From NCBI RefSeq assembly GCF_002013465.1, contig NZ_MAFC01000012.1:1-64000 (forward strand): a stretch of 64,000 nucleotides of DNA. The letters are read 5' to 3'. This stretch comes from Mycobacterium sp. D16R12 (GTDB lineage Bacteria > Actinomycetota > Actinomycetes > Mycobacteriales > Mycobacteriaceae). How positions within the stretch are numbered: the stretch's first letter is position 1; each line of letters opens with the position of its first letter. Positions 31,407 through 40,630 of this stretch are shown one piece after another. The notes under the pieces were generated by a model. The model did not search any database, was not told the origin of the DNA, and saw nothing but the letters and a program-made list of their open reading frames with translations. Both the position numbers and the translations under genes were made by a program.

Positions 31407-31742
31407 CTAGTTGCAGCGTTCCCGGAAATCCCCAAGAGGTCGACGGATCTCCTGCAGGTCGGCCTTCACCTGGGGATTCTCGTCGAGATATTGCCGGGCC
31501 TTGTCGCGCACCTGATCTTTCGGCTGGCCCTTGAGACTCGTGAAGAAGTCGTTCACCTCCGGATGCGTGAACAGGTACGTCGATGTGGCAGCGGAGACAC
31601 CTGTCGCGACACCCGCTAGATCCGCGGCTGTGCAGTTGGGCGGTGGATCGGCGGCTGCGGTGACGGCGCCGTTCAGTGCGAGCGCGGCGGCGACACCGAG
31701 CAGTCCAGCGGCCATCCCGCGAGTGGGCCAAGCTGTCATCAT
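31407..31742 (-). CDS. Mycobacterial hemophore-type heme-binding secreted protein (MHB domain)
   Basis: A 111-residue exported protein. The signal peptide (TRGMAAGLLGVAAALALNGA) is followed by an ADPPPNCTAADLAGVATGVSA segment typical of the hemophore-like MHB family. TSTYLFTHPEVNDFFT, QPKDQVRDKARQYLDENPQV and the C-terminal Cys complete the pattern, with two cysteines for a disulfide. Family members such as Rv0203 bind heme, and others have different roles. GAAGGAGT precedes two adjacent ATGs (31742, 31739); either may be used. It is followed convergently by rne. Confidence 0.85.
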   Translation of the reverse strand: MMTAWPTRGMAAGLLGVAAALALNGAVTAAADPPPNCTAADLAGVATGVSAATSTYLFTHPEVNDFFTSLKGQPKDQVRDKARQYLDENPQVKADLQEIRRPLGDFRERCN

Positions 31743-31785
31743 CACTCCTTCGTAGTCGAATTGATCACTGCTGGAACGGTATTGA

Positions 31786-32127
31786 TCAGCGCGGGCCGAT
31801 GCCGCCACCGCCGCCACCTGGACGGCCCGGGCGTCCGAAATCGGGTGGCGGCGACGGGTTGACGGTGGGCGGTCGCGGTGGATCGTTACTAGATCCGAGG
31901 ATGAGGTCCATTCCCCAGTTGTCGCAGGACCAGTCGTTCTCGCAGGGGTACGGGACATACGGCGTCGAGGACGTTGTGCTCCCGCCTCCTCGGACGTCAC
32001 CTTGGGCGCAGAGGGTGGTTCCGTTGGCGTTGACGCAGTCGGCCGCCGCCGGCGGGGCGGCGATGACGCCGAGCACCGGTAGCAGGGTCGCCACGCTTGC
32101 CCAGAGAAAGCGCCGAATCGGTCGCAC
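31786..32127 (-). CDS. Small secreted proline/glycine-rich protein with four cysteines
   Basis: A 113-residue exported protein. The signal peptide covers about residues 1-29 (FLWASVATLLPVLGVIAAPP). The mature part has four cysteines (DCVNANGTTLC and PCENDWSCDNWG) and a disordered C-terminus of prolines and glycines. GTG 32127 has GGAGG about 9 nt upstream. It lies 43 nt upstream of the MHB gene on the same strand and may share its transcript. I do not recognise a function. Confidence 0.7.
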   Translation of the reverse strand: MRPIRRFLWASVATLLPVLGVIAAPPAAADCVNANGTTLCAQGDVRGGGSTTSSTPYVPYPCENDWSCDNWGMDLILGSSNDPPRPPTVNPSPPPDFGRPGRPGGGGGGIGPR

Positions 32128-32444
32128 CGCTGTTACCTCCGCACTTCGAGAAGAGTCGATCGCCCGCCGATCTGTACCGTTATCTGCGGCGGTCCAGGCT
32201 TGGTGAGGCGAGTGTAGTTCCGATCACACCCGGCAAGAGTCGGATCGGCGCTCCGGCATTGCCGAATAGAGGGTGCCGGTTTGACCCTTAGCCCGCTGGT
32301 CACGTAGCCTTGAGCAGTTGTCACGAGGCTTCCGGCCCGCGGCATACGGCCTAGTGGAAGAACTGAGCGGGCCCACCCACGATCCAGATGCGCCAGCCGA
32401 CCTGGTTGCGCGCGTCCGAAGAGCAGAGCAGAGGTAGCGCAACG
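32128..32444. promoter_or_regulatory. Divergent region with rplU promoter and leader
   Basis: This 317-nt gap separates the minus-strand secreted-protein gene from rplU. A sigma-A-like promoter is visible on the + strand: TTGACC at 32281-32286, an 18-nt spacer, and TAGCCT at 32305-32310. This would give an rplU leader of about 130 nt. GAGG at 32430-32434 is the rplU ribosome binding site. Confidence 0.5.
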
Positions 32445-32756
32445 ATGGCGACGTACGCAATCGTCAAGACCGGTGGCAAGCAGTACAAGGTTGCCGTCGG
32501 TGACGTGTTGAAGGTCGAGAAGATCGAATCGGAGCCCGGCTCCTCGGTGCAGCTGCCCGTCGCTCTGGTCGTGGACGGTGCCACCGTCACCACTGACGCA
32601 GACAAGCTGGCCAAGGTGGCTGTGACCGGGGAGATCCTCGAGCACACCAAGGGCCCGAAGATTCGCATCCACAAGTTCAAGAACAAGACCGGCTACCACA
32701 AGCGGCAGGGTCACCGTCAGCCGTTGACCGTGCTCAAGGTCACCGGGATCAAGTAG
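32445..32756 (+). CDS. rplU: 50S ribosomal protein L21 (bL21)
   Basis: A 103-residue ribosomal protein of the large subunit, binding 23S r[18 protein letters not shown] is the standard N-terminus, and the C-terminal [15 protein letters not shown] segment is the family signature. ATG 32445 has a GAGG ribosome binding site 10 nt upstream; the longer frame is rejected. It is followed 12 nt later by rpmA, as in nearly all bacteria. Confidence 0.97.
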   Translation: MATYAIVKTGGKQYKVAVGDVLKVEKIESEPGSSVQLPVALVVDGATVTTDADKLAKVAVTGEILEHTKGPKIRIHKFKNKTGYHKRQGHRQPLTVLKVTGIK

Positions 32757-32768
32757 AGGATTTGACTC

Positions 32769-33026
32769 ATGGCACACAAGAAGGGCGCGTCTAGCTCGCG
32801 CAACGGTCGTGACTCCAACGCGCAGCGTCTCGGCGTCAAGCGGTTCGGTGGCCAGCTGGTCAAGGCCGGCGAGATCCTGGTCCGTCAGCGCGGCACCCAC
32901 TTCCACCCCGGCGTGAACGTCGGGCGTGGCGGCGACGACACCCTGTTCGCGACCTCCGCGGGCACCGTCGAGTTCGGCGCTCGCCGTGGTCGCCGGGTCG
33001 TCAACATCCTCCCGGTCGACGCTTAA
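32769..33026 (+). CDS. rpmA: 50S ribosomal protein L27 (bL27)
   Basis: An 85-residue protein beginning [20 protein letters not shown], so it has the short actinobacterial N-terminus whose tail reaches the peptidyl transferase centre. The [15 protein letters not shown] segment is diagnostic. It forms an operon with rplU and is separated from obgE by a hairpin. Confidence 0.97.
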   Translation: MAHKKGASSSRNGRDSNAQRLGVKRFGGQLVKAGEILVRQRGTHFHPGVNVGRGGDDTLFATSAGTVEFGARRGRRVVNILPVDA

Positions 33027-33031
33027 TTGGT

Positions 33032-33061
33032 GTTCTGTGCTCGGGTGACCGAGCACAGAAC
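33032..33061 (+). terminator. Perfect 13-bp hairpin between rpmA and obgE
   Basis: GTTCTGTGCTCGG (33032-33044) pairs perfectly with 33049-33061 around a GTGA tetraloop. It lies 6 nt after the rpmA stop and only 17 nt before obgE. No T-tract follows. It could reduce read-through from the ribosomal protein genes or protect their mRNA 3' end. Confidence 0.65.
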
Positions 33062-33078
33062 AGTGTGAAGGAGGCTTC

Positions 33079-34527
33079 ATGCCTCGTTTTGTTGACCGTG
33101 TTGTCATCCATGCCAAGGCAGGTACCGGCGGTCATGGCTGCGCTTCGGTGCATCGCGAGAAGTTCAAACCGCTCGGCGGCCCTGACGGCGGCAACGGCGG
33201 TCGTGGCGGCAGCGTGATTCTCGAAGTGGACCCGCAGGTGCATACCCTGCTGGACTTCCACTTCCATCCCCACGTGCAGGCACCCCATGGAACGCAGGGC
33301 ATGGGTGACCATCGCAACGGCGCCAATGGCGACGACCTGATTCTCAGGGTGCCCGACGGCACCGTCGTGCTCGACGATGACGGCCGGATCCTTGCCGACT
33401 TGGTTGGCGCCGGCACGCGTTTCGACGCAGCCGCCGGTGGCCGGGGTGGACTCGGCAACGCCGCGTTGGCGTCCCGTGCCCGCAAGGCCCCCGGATTTGC
33501 CTTGCTCGGTGAGACCGGAGTGGAAGCCGACCTCACCCTCGAGCTGAAAACCGTCGCCGATGTTGGACTGGTCGGTTTCCCGTCGGCGGGTAAGTCGTCT
33601 CTGGTCTCGGTGCTTTCGGCCGCAAAGCCGAAGATCGCCGACTATCCGTTCACGACATTGGTGCCCAACCTCGGGGTGGTGACCACCGGCGAGCACTCCT
33701 TTGTGATGGCCGATGTCCCCGGCCTGATCCCCGGTGCGGCCGATGGGCGTGGGCTGGGTCTGGAGTTCCTGCGGCATATCGAGCGCTGCGCGGTGCTGGT
33801 TCACGTTGTCGACTGCGCGACGCTGGAGCCGGGCCGCGACCCGGTGTCCGATATCGATGCCCTGGAAAATGAGTTGTCGCGGTATCAGCCGACGTTGCAA
33901 GCTGATTCTGTGTTGGGTGATCTCGCCGACCGGCCTCGCGCGGTGGTGCTCAACAAGGTTGACGTACCCGAGGCGGCGGAGCTTGCCGACTTCGTCACCG
34001 AAGAAGTCTCCAAGCGCGGCTGGCCAGTCTTCAACGTATCCACGCTGACCCGGGATGGGCTACGGCCGTTGACCTTCGCGCTGTGGGAGATGATCGAAGC
34101 GGCCCGCGCCGCACAGCCCAAGCAGGTGAAGACCCGCGCGGTGATTCGGCCCGTCCCAGTCGATGAGAGTGGCTTCACCGTGTCTCCCGACCCGGAAAAC
34201 CCCGGCGGATTCGTGGTGCGCGGAGTGCGCCCCGAACGCTGGATTCGCCAGACCAACTTCGAAAACGACGAGGCCGTCGGCTATCTCGGCGACCGGCTGG
34301 CTCGCCTGGGTGTCGAAGATAAGCTGATCAAGCTGGGGGCACAGCCCGGCTGTGCGGTCACCATCGGCAATATGACCTTCGATTGGGAGCCGCAGACTCC
34401 GGCGGGTGTCGATGTGACCCTCAGCGGACGCGGCACCGACGCGCGTATCGACAAGATCGATCGAGTGGGCGCCTCCGAGCGTCGCCAGGCCAGGCGGGTG
34501 CGCCGCGGGCAGGTGGAGCCGGAGTGA
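33079..34527 (+). CDS. obgE: GTPase Obg
   Basis: A 482-residue GTPase linked to 50S assembly and stress control. The glycine-rich Obg fold fills residues 1-158 ([18 protein letters not shown]). The G domain follows: G1 GFPSAGKS at 166-173, G3 DVPGLI, and G4 NKVD. The actinobacterial OCT domain ends the protein ([20 protein letters not shown]). It has AAGGAGG before ATG 33079. Its end overlaps the proB start by 4 nt. Confidence 0.96.
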   Translation: MPRFVDRVVIHAKAGTGGHGCASVHREKFKPLGGPDGGNGGRGGSVILEVDPQVHTLLDFHFHPHVQAPHGTQGMGDHRNGANGDDLILRVPDGTVVLDDDGRILADLVGAGTRFDAAAGGRGGLGNAALASRARKAPGFALLGETGVEADLTLELKTVADVGLVGFPSAGKSSLVSVLSAAKPKIADYPFTTLVPNLGVVTTGEHSFVMADVPGLIPGAADGRGLGLEFLRHIERCAVLVHVVDCATLEPGRDPVSDIDALENELSRYQPTLQADSVLGDLADRPRAVVLNKVDVPEAAELADFVTEEVSKRGWPVFNVSTLTRDGLRPLTFALWEMIEAARAAQPKQVKTRAVIRPVPVDESGFTVSPDPENPGGFVVRGVRPERWIRQTNFENDEAVGYLGDRLARLGVEDKLIKLGAQPGCAVTIGNMTFDWEPQTPAGVDVTLSGRGTDARIDKIDRVGASERRQARRVRRGQVEPE

Positions 34528-35630
34528 CCACGGGTGTGCAGGCGCGCCAGGCAATTCAGGCGGCACGCACCCTTGTGGTGAAGGTCGGCACCGCCGCCCT
34601 CACCGATGCGACCGGAACATTCAGCGCCGACCGGATGGAGTACCTCGTCGAGGCCATCGAGGGCCGGATGAAGGCCGGTTCCGATGTGGTGATCGTGTCG
34701 TCGGGAGCGATCGCAGCTGGCATGGTTCCGCTCGGATTGACCAAGCGCCCCACGGATTTGGCGACCAAGCAGGCGGCGGCCAGTGCCGGCCAGGTTGCAC
34801 TCATCAGTGCCTGGAGCGCAACCTTCGCGCGCTATCAGCGCACCGTGGGCCAGGTGCTGTTGACCGCCCACGACATCTCCATGCGCGTGCATCACACCAA
34901 CGCCCAGCGCACACTCGACAAGCTGCGGGCATTGCACGCGGTGGCCGTCGTGAACGAGAACGACACCGTGGCCACCAACGAGATTCGCTTCGGAGACAAC
35001 GACCGCCTGTCGGCGCTCGTCGCTCATCTCGTGGGTGCCGATGCGCTGGTACTGCTCTCCGACATCGACGGGCTGTACGACTCTGACCCCCGAAAGGGAA
35101 ACGCGCGCTTCATTTCCGAGGTAAGCGGACCGGAGGATCTGGACGGAGTGATCGCCGGACCGGGTGGTTCCCGCGGCACTGGGGGAATGGCATCGAAACT
35201 CTCTTCGGCTCTGTTGGCCGCGGACGCGGGTGTCCCGGTGCTGCTGGCCTCGGCGACCGAGGCCGAGGCGGCCCTGGGGGACGGCTCCTGCGGAACTGTC
35301 TTCGCCGCGCGACCACAACGTATGTCGGCCCGCAAGTTCTGGGTGCGTTATGCGGCCGAGGCGACCGGGGCGCTGAGTCTTGACGCGGGGGCCGTGCGCG
35401 CAGTGGTGGCATCGCGCCGTTCCTTGCTGCCCGCCGGAATCACCGAGGTGTCCGGGCGCTTCCACGGTGGCGATGTCGTCGAACTTCGCGATGCCGAGGG
35501 CACCATGGTCGGTCGCGGCGTGGTGGCCTATGACGCCGCTGAATTGGCCACCATGCTGGGCCGTTCCACCAGTGAGCTTCCCGAGGATCTACGGCGCCCT
35601 GCAGTGCATGCCGACGACCTCGTCACCTGA
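34524..35630 (+). CDS. proB: Glutamate 5-kinase
   Basis: A 368-residue kinase that makes gamma-glutamyl phosphate, the first step of proline synthesis. The amino acid kinase domain opens with [13 protein letters not shown] and has [30 protein letters not shown] and [11 protein letters not shown]-terminal PUA domain (about 278-360) is present. The GTG start at 34524 lies inside the obgE stop. The partner proA lies 3.7 kb downstream rather than adjacent. Confidence 0.95.
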   Translation: MTTGVQARQAIQAARTLVVKVGTAALTDATGTFSADRMEYLVEAIEGRMKAGSDVVIVSSGAIAAGMVPLGLTKRPTDLATKQAAASAGQVALISAWSATFARYQRTVGQVLLTAHDISMRVHHTNAQRTLDKLRALHAVAVVNENDTVATNEIRFGDNDRLSALVAHLVGADALVLLSDIDGLYDSDPRKGNARFISEVSGPEDLDGVIAGPGGSRGTGGMASKLSSALLAADAGVPVLLASATEAEAALGDGSCGTVFAARPQRMSARKFWVRYAAEATGALSLDAGAVRAVVASRRSLLPAGITEVSGRFHGGDVVELRDAEGTMVGRGVVAYDAAELATMLGRSTSELPEDLRRPAVHADDLVT

Positions 35631-35674
35631 GCGTTTCGTACCTTGCGTGAAAGAGTGGCGCATCGCAACGGCGC

Positions 35675-35686
35675 CTGATAGAAATT
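35675..35686 (+). promoter_or_regulatory. CTGATAGAAATT motif, copy 1
   Basis: This 12-mer lies 44 nt before the start of the first secreted paralogue. The same 12-mer occurs at 37104-37115 before the third paralogue. The TGATAGAAAT core resembles an extended -10 element. Confidence 0.4.
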
Positions 35687-35718
35687 GTCAGCTGGTTCAC
35701 AGCTTGGGGAGGCTATCG

Positions 35719-36357
35719 ATGGCAAGGCGGTTCACCGGATTCGTGAGCGCGGTGGCACTCGTGCTTGGAGCGCTGACATCGTCGGCCGTTGCCGCAGCGA
35801 CATCGACCGACGAAAGCCAGATCCGGCAGGTTGTCGCCGCCGAGCTGACCGCACTGCGGGCGCTCGATCCCACTGCGTACGCCCGGAACTTCTGTGCCGA
35901 GCATCGCGATGCGTATGAGGCGTGGGTGCAGCGGAACATCACGCCGCCGCCCTTCGAGGACCTTGAGGGAGCCAATCCGAAGCGACTGACTTCGGTGCTG
36001 CGCAAGAACTTCCCCACAGTGTCGGATACCGCGATCCAGGCATTCGTCGATGCCACCACCGAAGGTGATCGCGACGCGTATCACCAGGCGTGGCGCGGGA
36101 TTCTGCGGGAAGAGTTCTCCCGCTACTCATATCGGGTGCGACAGGTGCAGGTCACCGGGGACCGGGCCGAGGTGACGGTTCAGGCCACCCTGGGCAAGGC
36201 CTCGGGCACCGTCCCTTGGCAGTTTGTTCGCGAGAACGGCGACTGGACGGACTGCACTGTTCCGCCGGCCGCATCCGATTCCGCAGCACCTTCTCTGAAG
36301 GGTGAAGCGCCCCAAGGGCTTCTCGGTGAGATCGGCGACGTGCGTGCCGCGGGATAG
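35719..36357 (+). CDS. Secreted two-cysteine NTF2-like family protein, paralogue 1 of 4
   Basis: A 212-residue exported protein with a signal peptide over about residues 1-27. The mature domain begins DESQIRQVVAAELTALRALD, has a cysteine in ARNFCAEHRD, a central LRKNFPTVSD segment, and ends with a strand pair TGDRAEVTVQATLG and FVRENGDWTDC. The helix-then-curved-sheet pattern ending in W-x-D-C resembles NTF2/SnoaL-like domains; that fold call is inference. The pair of conserved cysteines probably forms a disulfide. GGGGAGG precedes ATG 35719. It is followed by three paralogues. Function unknown. Confidence 0.75.
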   Translation: MARRFTGFVSAVALVLGALTSSAVAAATSTDESQIRQVVAAELTALRALDPTAYARNFCAEHRDAYEAWVQRNITPPPFEDLEGANPKRLTSVLRKNFPTVSDTAIQAFVDATTEGDRDAYHQAWRGILREEFSRYSYRVRQVQVTGDRAEVTVQATLGKASGTVPWQFVRENGDWTDCTVPPAASDSAAPSLKGEAPQGLLGEIGDVRAAG

Positions 36358-36391
36358 CGACGAGAAACAACTGGATCGAAGGAGAATGATC

Positions 36392-37009
36392 GTGTCAAAG
36401 AATGTCTTCGCTTGGTTGGCAGCGTTTTTCGTGGCGATCGGGCTGTTTGCGCAGACTGCTGTCGCAAGCGCCACCGGGGCCGATGAGGCCGAGATCCGGG
36501 ATGTCACCGCCGGACGGCTGTCGGCGCTGCAGGCCGTGGACGCGGTGCATTACGCGTCGTTCTTCTGCGGCGACGTTCGGGACAAGATCGAATCCGATTG
36601 GGGGCAATCATTCTCCCCGCCCGAGGTCAGTCGTTTGGAGGGCGCGAACCTGAAGAAGCTGCGCGCGAAGGTTCGCGAGGTGTTTCCCCTGGCTTCAAAC
36701 GCCGCCGTTGAGGACTTCGTGACCGCGGTAGACAACCAAGACCAGCAGGCATTGTCGTCGGCGTGGCACCGTTTCTGGGTGGAGACTTTCGCGCACCTGA
36801 CCTTCAAGGTCACCAAGGTGACGGTGAACGGCGATGCGGCCAGCGCCACCATCGCGTTCCGTAACACCGGTGGACGTGGGAACGAGCCGAGGAAGTTCGT
36901 GCGTGAGGACGGGGCCTGGAAGGACTGCACACCCGAAGCCACGCAAACCGAAACTGCGATCGGCAACGATGCGCCTCTGCTGGAGGCCCTGACCGGCGCC
37001 GAGGGCTAA
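36392..37009 (+). CDS. Secreted two-cysteine NTF2-like family protein, paralogue 2 of 4
   Basis: A protein of about 205 residues, the closest relative of the gene before it: DEAEIRDVTAGRLSALQAVD, ASFFCGDVRD, EGANLKKLRAKVREVFPLAS, and KFVREDGAWKDC align position by position. Signal peptide: VFAWLAAFFVAIGLFAQTAVA. GAAGGAG lies 7 nt before GTG 36392 and only 1 nt before ATG 36386, so GTG is the better start. The 34-nt gap to paralogue 1 suggests co-transcription. Function unknown. Confidence 0.75.
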   Translation: MSKNVFAWLAAFFVAIGLFAQTAVASATGADEAEIRDVTAGRLSALQAVDAVHYASFFCGDVRDKIESDWGQSFSPPEVSRLEGANLKKLRAKVREVFPLASNAAVEDFVTAVDNQDQQALSSAWHRFWVETFAHLTFKVTKVTVNGDAASATIAFRNTGGRGNEPRKFVREDGAWKDCTPEATQTETAIGNDAPLLEALTGAEG

Positions 37010-37103
37010 CGGATCTCGCCGCTGCTCGTGGCATCACGAGCGCGATTTCCGCACCCCGTTGGCTGGTAAGTTTGCTCGGTCAGGGTGCACGAGCTGATCT
37101 GGG

Positions 37104-37115
37104 CTGATAGAAATT
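37104..37115 (+). promoter_or_regulatory. CTGATAGAAATT motif, copy 2
   Basis: This 12-mer, identical to 35675-35686, lies 50 nt before the third paralogue. The sequences on either side differ, so it is a conserved element within diverged flanks. Confidence 0.4.
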
Positions 37116-37153
37116 AGCTCGGAGACGAGTGGTCGATATGAGCGAGGGTTGTC

Positions 37154-37774
37154 ATGGTTTGCCGGAGATGGGCCGGGGCGGTGCTGCTGGGGGCGCTGCT
37201 GTTCGGTGGGGTGGGTTGCACGCAAACCGTGGCGGGGGATGGTCAGCCCAACGCGGAGGCGCTCGCGACGACGCGCGACGAGAATCAGATCAAGGCCCTG
37301 ATCGAGAAGCAGAACACATACACCTCGAGCTTTGATTTCGCGAAGCTGGCCGAGACCAAGTGCGCCAAGTATCGGGATGCGACCGCCCAGAGCGGACCAC
37401 CCATCCCTCCGATGAGCGAAATCGCGCCGCCCGAGATCGCCACGGTGCCAGGCGCCGGCGATGCGCTGCGGGGGTTGCTGGCTCAGAAGTTCCCCACGGT
37501 GCCGCAAGATGTCATCAATGCTGTGGTGGACAGTCTTGTCGCGCAGGATGAGCAGGCGTACCAGACGGCGATGCGAAACCTGCTGAAATCGCTCATCACC
37601 GTCAAGGTCACCGATGTCCAGAACATCGAAATCAAGGGTGACCAGGCCACCGCGGATATCACGATCACCACCACGTCGGGGAACAAGACGCCCTCGCAGG
37701 AGAAGCAGACCGTCAAATACGTCAAGGAAGACGGAAAGTGGCTGGACTGTGCACCGCCGGGCGCCGGGGCCTGA
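37154..37774 (+). CDS. Lipoprotein of the two-cysteine NTF2-like family, paralogue 3 of 4
   Basis: A 206-residue lipoprotein. The signal peptide ends LLFGGVGC, a usable lipobox with Cys22 as the lipidated residue, so this member is membrane-anchored whereas the other three appear soluble. The mature domain follows the family plan: DENQIKALIEKQNTYTSSFD, ETKCAKYRD, LLAQKFPTVPQ, KGDQATADIT and YVKEDGKWLDC. The conserved cysteines are retained in addition to the lipobox cysteine. The start has a weak GAGCGAGGG upstream. Function unknown. Confidence 0.75.
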   Translation: MVCRRWAGAVLLGALLFGGVGCTQTVAGDGQPNAEALATTRDENQIKALIEKQNTYTSSFDFAKLAETKCAKYRDATAQSGPPIPPMSEIAPPEIATVPGAGDALRGLLAQKFPTVPQDVINAVVDSLVAQDEQAYQTAMRNLLKSLITVKVTDVQNIEIKGDQATADITITTTSGNKTPSQEKQTVKYVKEDGKWLDCAPPGAGA

Positions 37775-37844
37775 CCGGAACGTAACGGACTCGGTGTGCT
37801 GCGGCGATAACGTGGTGAAGTACTGCCAACCAGGGGAGGGAACC

Positions 37845-38387
37845 GTGAAGCGAACACTTGTCGTCATCGCAGCGGTTGCCGCACTGGCCGCACTCGGGGC
37901 ACCCGCTGCGGGTGCGGCGCCCAACCGTGACGCGGTGACCGAACATGTGCGGGCCTGGGAAAAGGCATATAACGACGTCGATACCAACAAGATCGGCGAC
38001 CTGACCTGCGATAAGTATCGCGACCGCGAAATGGCGAACAGCGAGTCGCGGATCCCGACGTGGGACGATTTCACCAAGCCCTCGGATCTGTACGCCAAGT
38101 TCCCCAAGCTCGCTCAAGAAACCCTTGATCAGCTTCTCGATGCCGCCAAACGCAAGGACGCCGCCGCCTTCCGGCAGGCGTCGGTGCAGGTAGTGCGCGA
38201 GAACGCGCATCTGACGGTCACCAACATCGACAAGGTCAATGTCATCGAGGCCAAGAACGCGACGGCGACTGTAACCACCTCGTCGGTGTGGGGTAACGAC
38301 TCGCCCAAGACCACCACGTCCGATTGGTACCTGACCTACGAGCGTGATGCCTGGCGGTACTGCAACCCGGTCCTGACGGTCCGCTGA
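37845..38387 (+). CDS. Secreted two-cysteine NTF2-like family protein, paralogue 4 of 4
   Basis: A 180-residue exported protein, the most diverged and shortest copy. Signal peptide TLVVIAAVAALAALGAPAAGA, then NRDAVTEHVRAWEKAYNDVD, GDLTCDKYRD, YAKFPKLAQE, and the C-terminal LTYERDAWRYC in which the family's aspartate before the last cysteine is replaced by tyrosine. GGGGAGGG lies 5 nt before GTG 37845. A 70-nt gap follows paralogue 3. It ends next to the convergent rbsK gene. Function unknown. Confidence 0.75.
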   Translation: MKRTLVVIAAVAALAALGAPAAGAAPNRDAVTEHVRAWEKAYNDVDTNKIGDLTCDKYRDREMANSESRIPTWDDFTKPSDLYAKFPKLAQETLDQLLDAAKRKDAAAFRQASVQVVRENAHLTVTNIDKVNVIEAKNATATVTTSSVWGNDSPKTTTSDWYLTYERDAWRYCNPVLTVR

Positions 38388-38388
38388 T

Positions 38389-39255
38389 TCAGGCCCCTTT
38401 GAGCGACAGCTCGATCCTGGCCGCCGACGGAGCACAATTCCCGGCGCCTGTGCGCAGTGTGGCGAGCGCACCGGCCACGTTCGCTCGTCGCAGGGCCGTC
38501 TCGGCTCCGTGCGGCCACCACGCGGCGAGCACGCCGGCGAACACGTCACCGGCACCGGTGGTGTCGATCGGCCGCACCGGATACGACGGAACCGTGATCT
38601 CGCCCTGGGGGCTGCGGTAACGCGATCCTTCGTCGCCCAGCGTGGTCACCAGGTGTCGCGACGGGTACAGCCAGGATCTGGCCTCGGTCTGGTTGACGAC
38701 GACCACGCTCGCGCGAAAGGCCAGCTCCGCCAGGTCGGGTGAGCGCTCGGGTACCGGGGAGGCGTTGAGCACGAATTGCTTTCCGGCGGCGGCGGCCCAC
38801 CGCGCCGCCCTCAGCGCGATCGAAACCGGGATCTCCAACTGGCACAGCAACACATCGTGCGAGCAGATGATGTCCTTGTGCACCTTCTCGTCCAAGATGA
38901 AGGCACTGTTGGCGCCGGGGGCCACCACGATGGAGTTCTCACCGGAATCCTCGACGGTGATGGTGGCCATTCCGCTGGGGCCGTCCACCTCGACGAGCCC
39001 GTCGATGCCAATGTTGTTGTCTTCCAGGTGAGATCGCAGCATGGGCGCGGCACCGTCGGAACCCACCGCTCCGATGAACTGCACCGAGGCGCCGGCACGC
39101 GCCGCGGCGACGGCCTGATTGGCGCCCTTGCCGCCGGGAGCGGGCAGGGCCGATGTCGCCAGCACCGTCGCACCCGGGGCGGGCAGCTCCTCCACCCGCA
39201 ACGTCAGATCCATGTTGACGCTGCCGAGGACACATACTGTGGCTAACTCGGTCAC
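38389..39255 (-). CDS. rbsK: Ribokinase
   Basis: A 288-residue PfkB-family sugar kinase. VLGSVNMDLTLRVEELPAPG is the ribokinase N-terminus, GGKGANQAVAAARAGA is the first PfkB signature, and DTTGAGDVFAG (near residue 230) contains the catalytic aspartate and anion hole. It converts ribose to ribose 5-phosphate. It starts with GTG and is divergent from proA. The same gene lies in this region in M. tuberculosis (Rv2436). Confidence 0.9.
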   Translation of the reverse strand: MTELATVCVLGSVNMDLTLRVEELPAPGATVLATSALPAPGGKGANQAVAAARAGASVQFIGAVGSDGAAPMLRSHLEDNNIGIDGLVEVDGPSGMATITVEDSGENSIVVAPGANSAFILDEKVHKDIICSHDVLLCQLEIPVSIALRAARWAAAAGKQFVLNASPVPERSPDLAELAFRASVVVVNQTEARSWLYPSRHLVTTLGDEGSRYRSPQGEITVPSYPVRPIDTTGAGDVFAGVLAAWWPHGAETALRRANVAGALATLRTGAGNCAPSAARIELSLKGA

Positions 39256-39311
39256 CCGCCTAGGCTAGTCCTGGCGCAGCTACATTTCGGGCACCCGGAT
39301 ACCCTGACACG

Positions 39312-40616
39312 ATGAGCGTTTCAACCAACGAGTTGGCCGCACCCACGGCGGACGTCTCCGGTGTCGCCGCGGATCTGCGCGCGGACGTTCATGATGCCGC
39401 CCGGCGGGCGCGGGTCGCGGCCCGCGATCTGGCCCGGCTGACCGCAGACACGAAGAACATCGCACTTCTTGCGGCGGCCGATGCGATTGTCGCCGCCACC
39501 GATTCGGTCATCACGGCCAACGCCGATGACCTGCAGCGAGCTCGAGACGCAGGTATCGGGGTGGCCATGCTCGATCGGCTCGCTCTGGATGAGCGCCGGA
39601 TCGCCGGTATCGCCGACGGACTACGCCAGGTCGCTGGTCTGCCGGACCCCATCGGGGAGGTACTGCGTGGCTCCACCCGGCCCAACGGACTGCGCCTGCG
39701 TCAGATCAGGGTGCCGCTCGGGGTGGTCGGCATGGTGTACGAGGGGCGACCGAACGTCACGGTCGATGCCTTCGGGTTGACTCTCAAGTCGGGTAACGCG
39801 GTGTTGCTGCGCGGCAGCTCTTCGGCCGCAACCTCCAACGCCGAACTCGTGCGGGTGCTGCGTGAATCGCTGGTCGCCAGCGGGCTGCCCGCCGATGCCG
39901 TGCAGCTGCTCGACAGCCAGGACCGGGTGACGGTGACCCATCTCATCCAGGCGCGCGGCCTCGTCGACGTCGTGATTCCGCGCGGCGGAGCCGGCCTCAT
40001 CGACGCCGTGGTCCGCGACGCGCAGGTGCCCACCATCGAAACCGGGGTCGGCAATTGCCATGTGTATGTGCATGCCGATGCCGACCTCGAGCTGGCCGAG
40101 CGGATCCTGTTGAACTCCAAGACCCGCCGCCCGAGCGTGTGCAATGCCGCGGAGACGCTCCTCATCGACCGTGACATCGCGGAGGTCGCGGTGCCGCGAC
40201 TGGTCGGCGCACTGCAGGCCGCCGGGGTCACCGTGCACGGTGACTTGGCAGTGCCGGGCGTCGTTCCGCTGACCGAGGCGGACTTCGGCACCGAGTACCT
40301 GTCACTGGATATCGCGGCCGCCGTCGTCGACGACCTCGACGCCGCGGTTCGCCACATCGAGCAGTACTCCAGTGGACACACCGATGCCATCGTCACCGCG
40401 AATCTCGGTGCGGCCCAGGAATTCACCGATCGTGTCGACAGCGCTGCCGTGATGGTCAACGCGTCCACCGCGTTCACCGACGGCGAGCAGTTCGGCTTCG
40501 GCGCGGAGATCGGCATCTCGACTCAGAAGCTGCACGCCCGCGGCCCCATGGGGCTGCCCGAACTGACCACAACCAAGTGGATCGTCTTCGGAGACGGTCA
40601 GATCCGTCCCGCCTAA
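39312..40616 (+). CDS. proA: Gamma-glutamyl phosphate reductase
   Basis: A 434-residue enzyme of the aldehyde dehydrogenase fold that reduces gamma-glutamyl phosphate to glutamate semialdehyde, the step after ProB. The catalytic Cys277 lies in [33 protein letters not shown] and [10 protein letters not shown] are family signatures. It is separated from proB by the paralogue array and rbsK. Confidence 0.95.
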   Translation: MSVSTNELAAPTADVSGVAADLRADVHDAARRARVAARDLARLTADTKNIALLAAADAIVAATDSVITANADDLQRARDAGIGVAMLDRLALDERRIAGIADGLRQVAGLPDPIGEVLRGSTRPNGLRLRQIRVPLGVVGMVYEGRPNVTVDAFGLTLKSGNAVLLRGSSSAATSNAELVRVLRESLVASGLPADAVQLLDSQDRVTVTHLIQARGLVDVVIPRGGAGLIDAVVRDAQVPTIETGVGNCHVYVHADADLELAERILLNSKTRRPSVCNAAETLLIDRDIAEVAVPRLVGALQAAGVTVHGDLAVPGVVPLTEADFGTEYLSLDIAAAVVDDLDAAVRHIEQYSSGHTDAIVTANLGAAQEFTDRVDSAAVMVNASTAFTDGEQFGFGAEIGISTQKLHARGPMGLPELTTTKWIVFGDGQIRPA

Positions 40617-40630
40617 CACCTGGAGAACGA

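Noticed and set aside
35380..35718. N-terminal extension of paralogue 1 into proB
   Set aside because: The open frame extends upstream, but the signal peptide and a strong GGGGAGG ribosome binding site fix the start at 35719.
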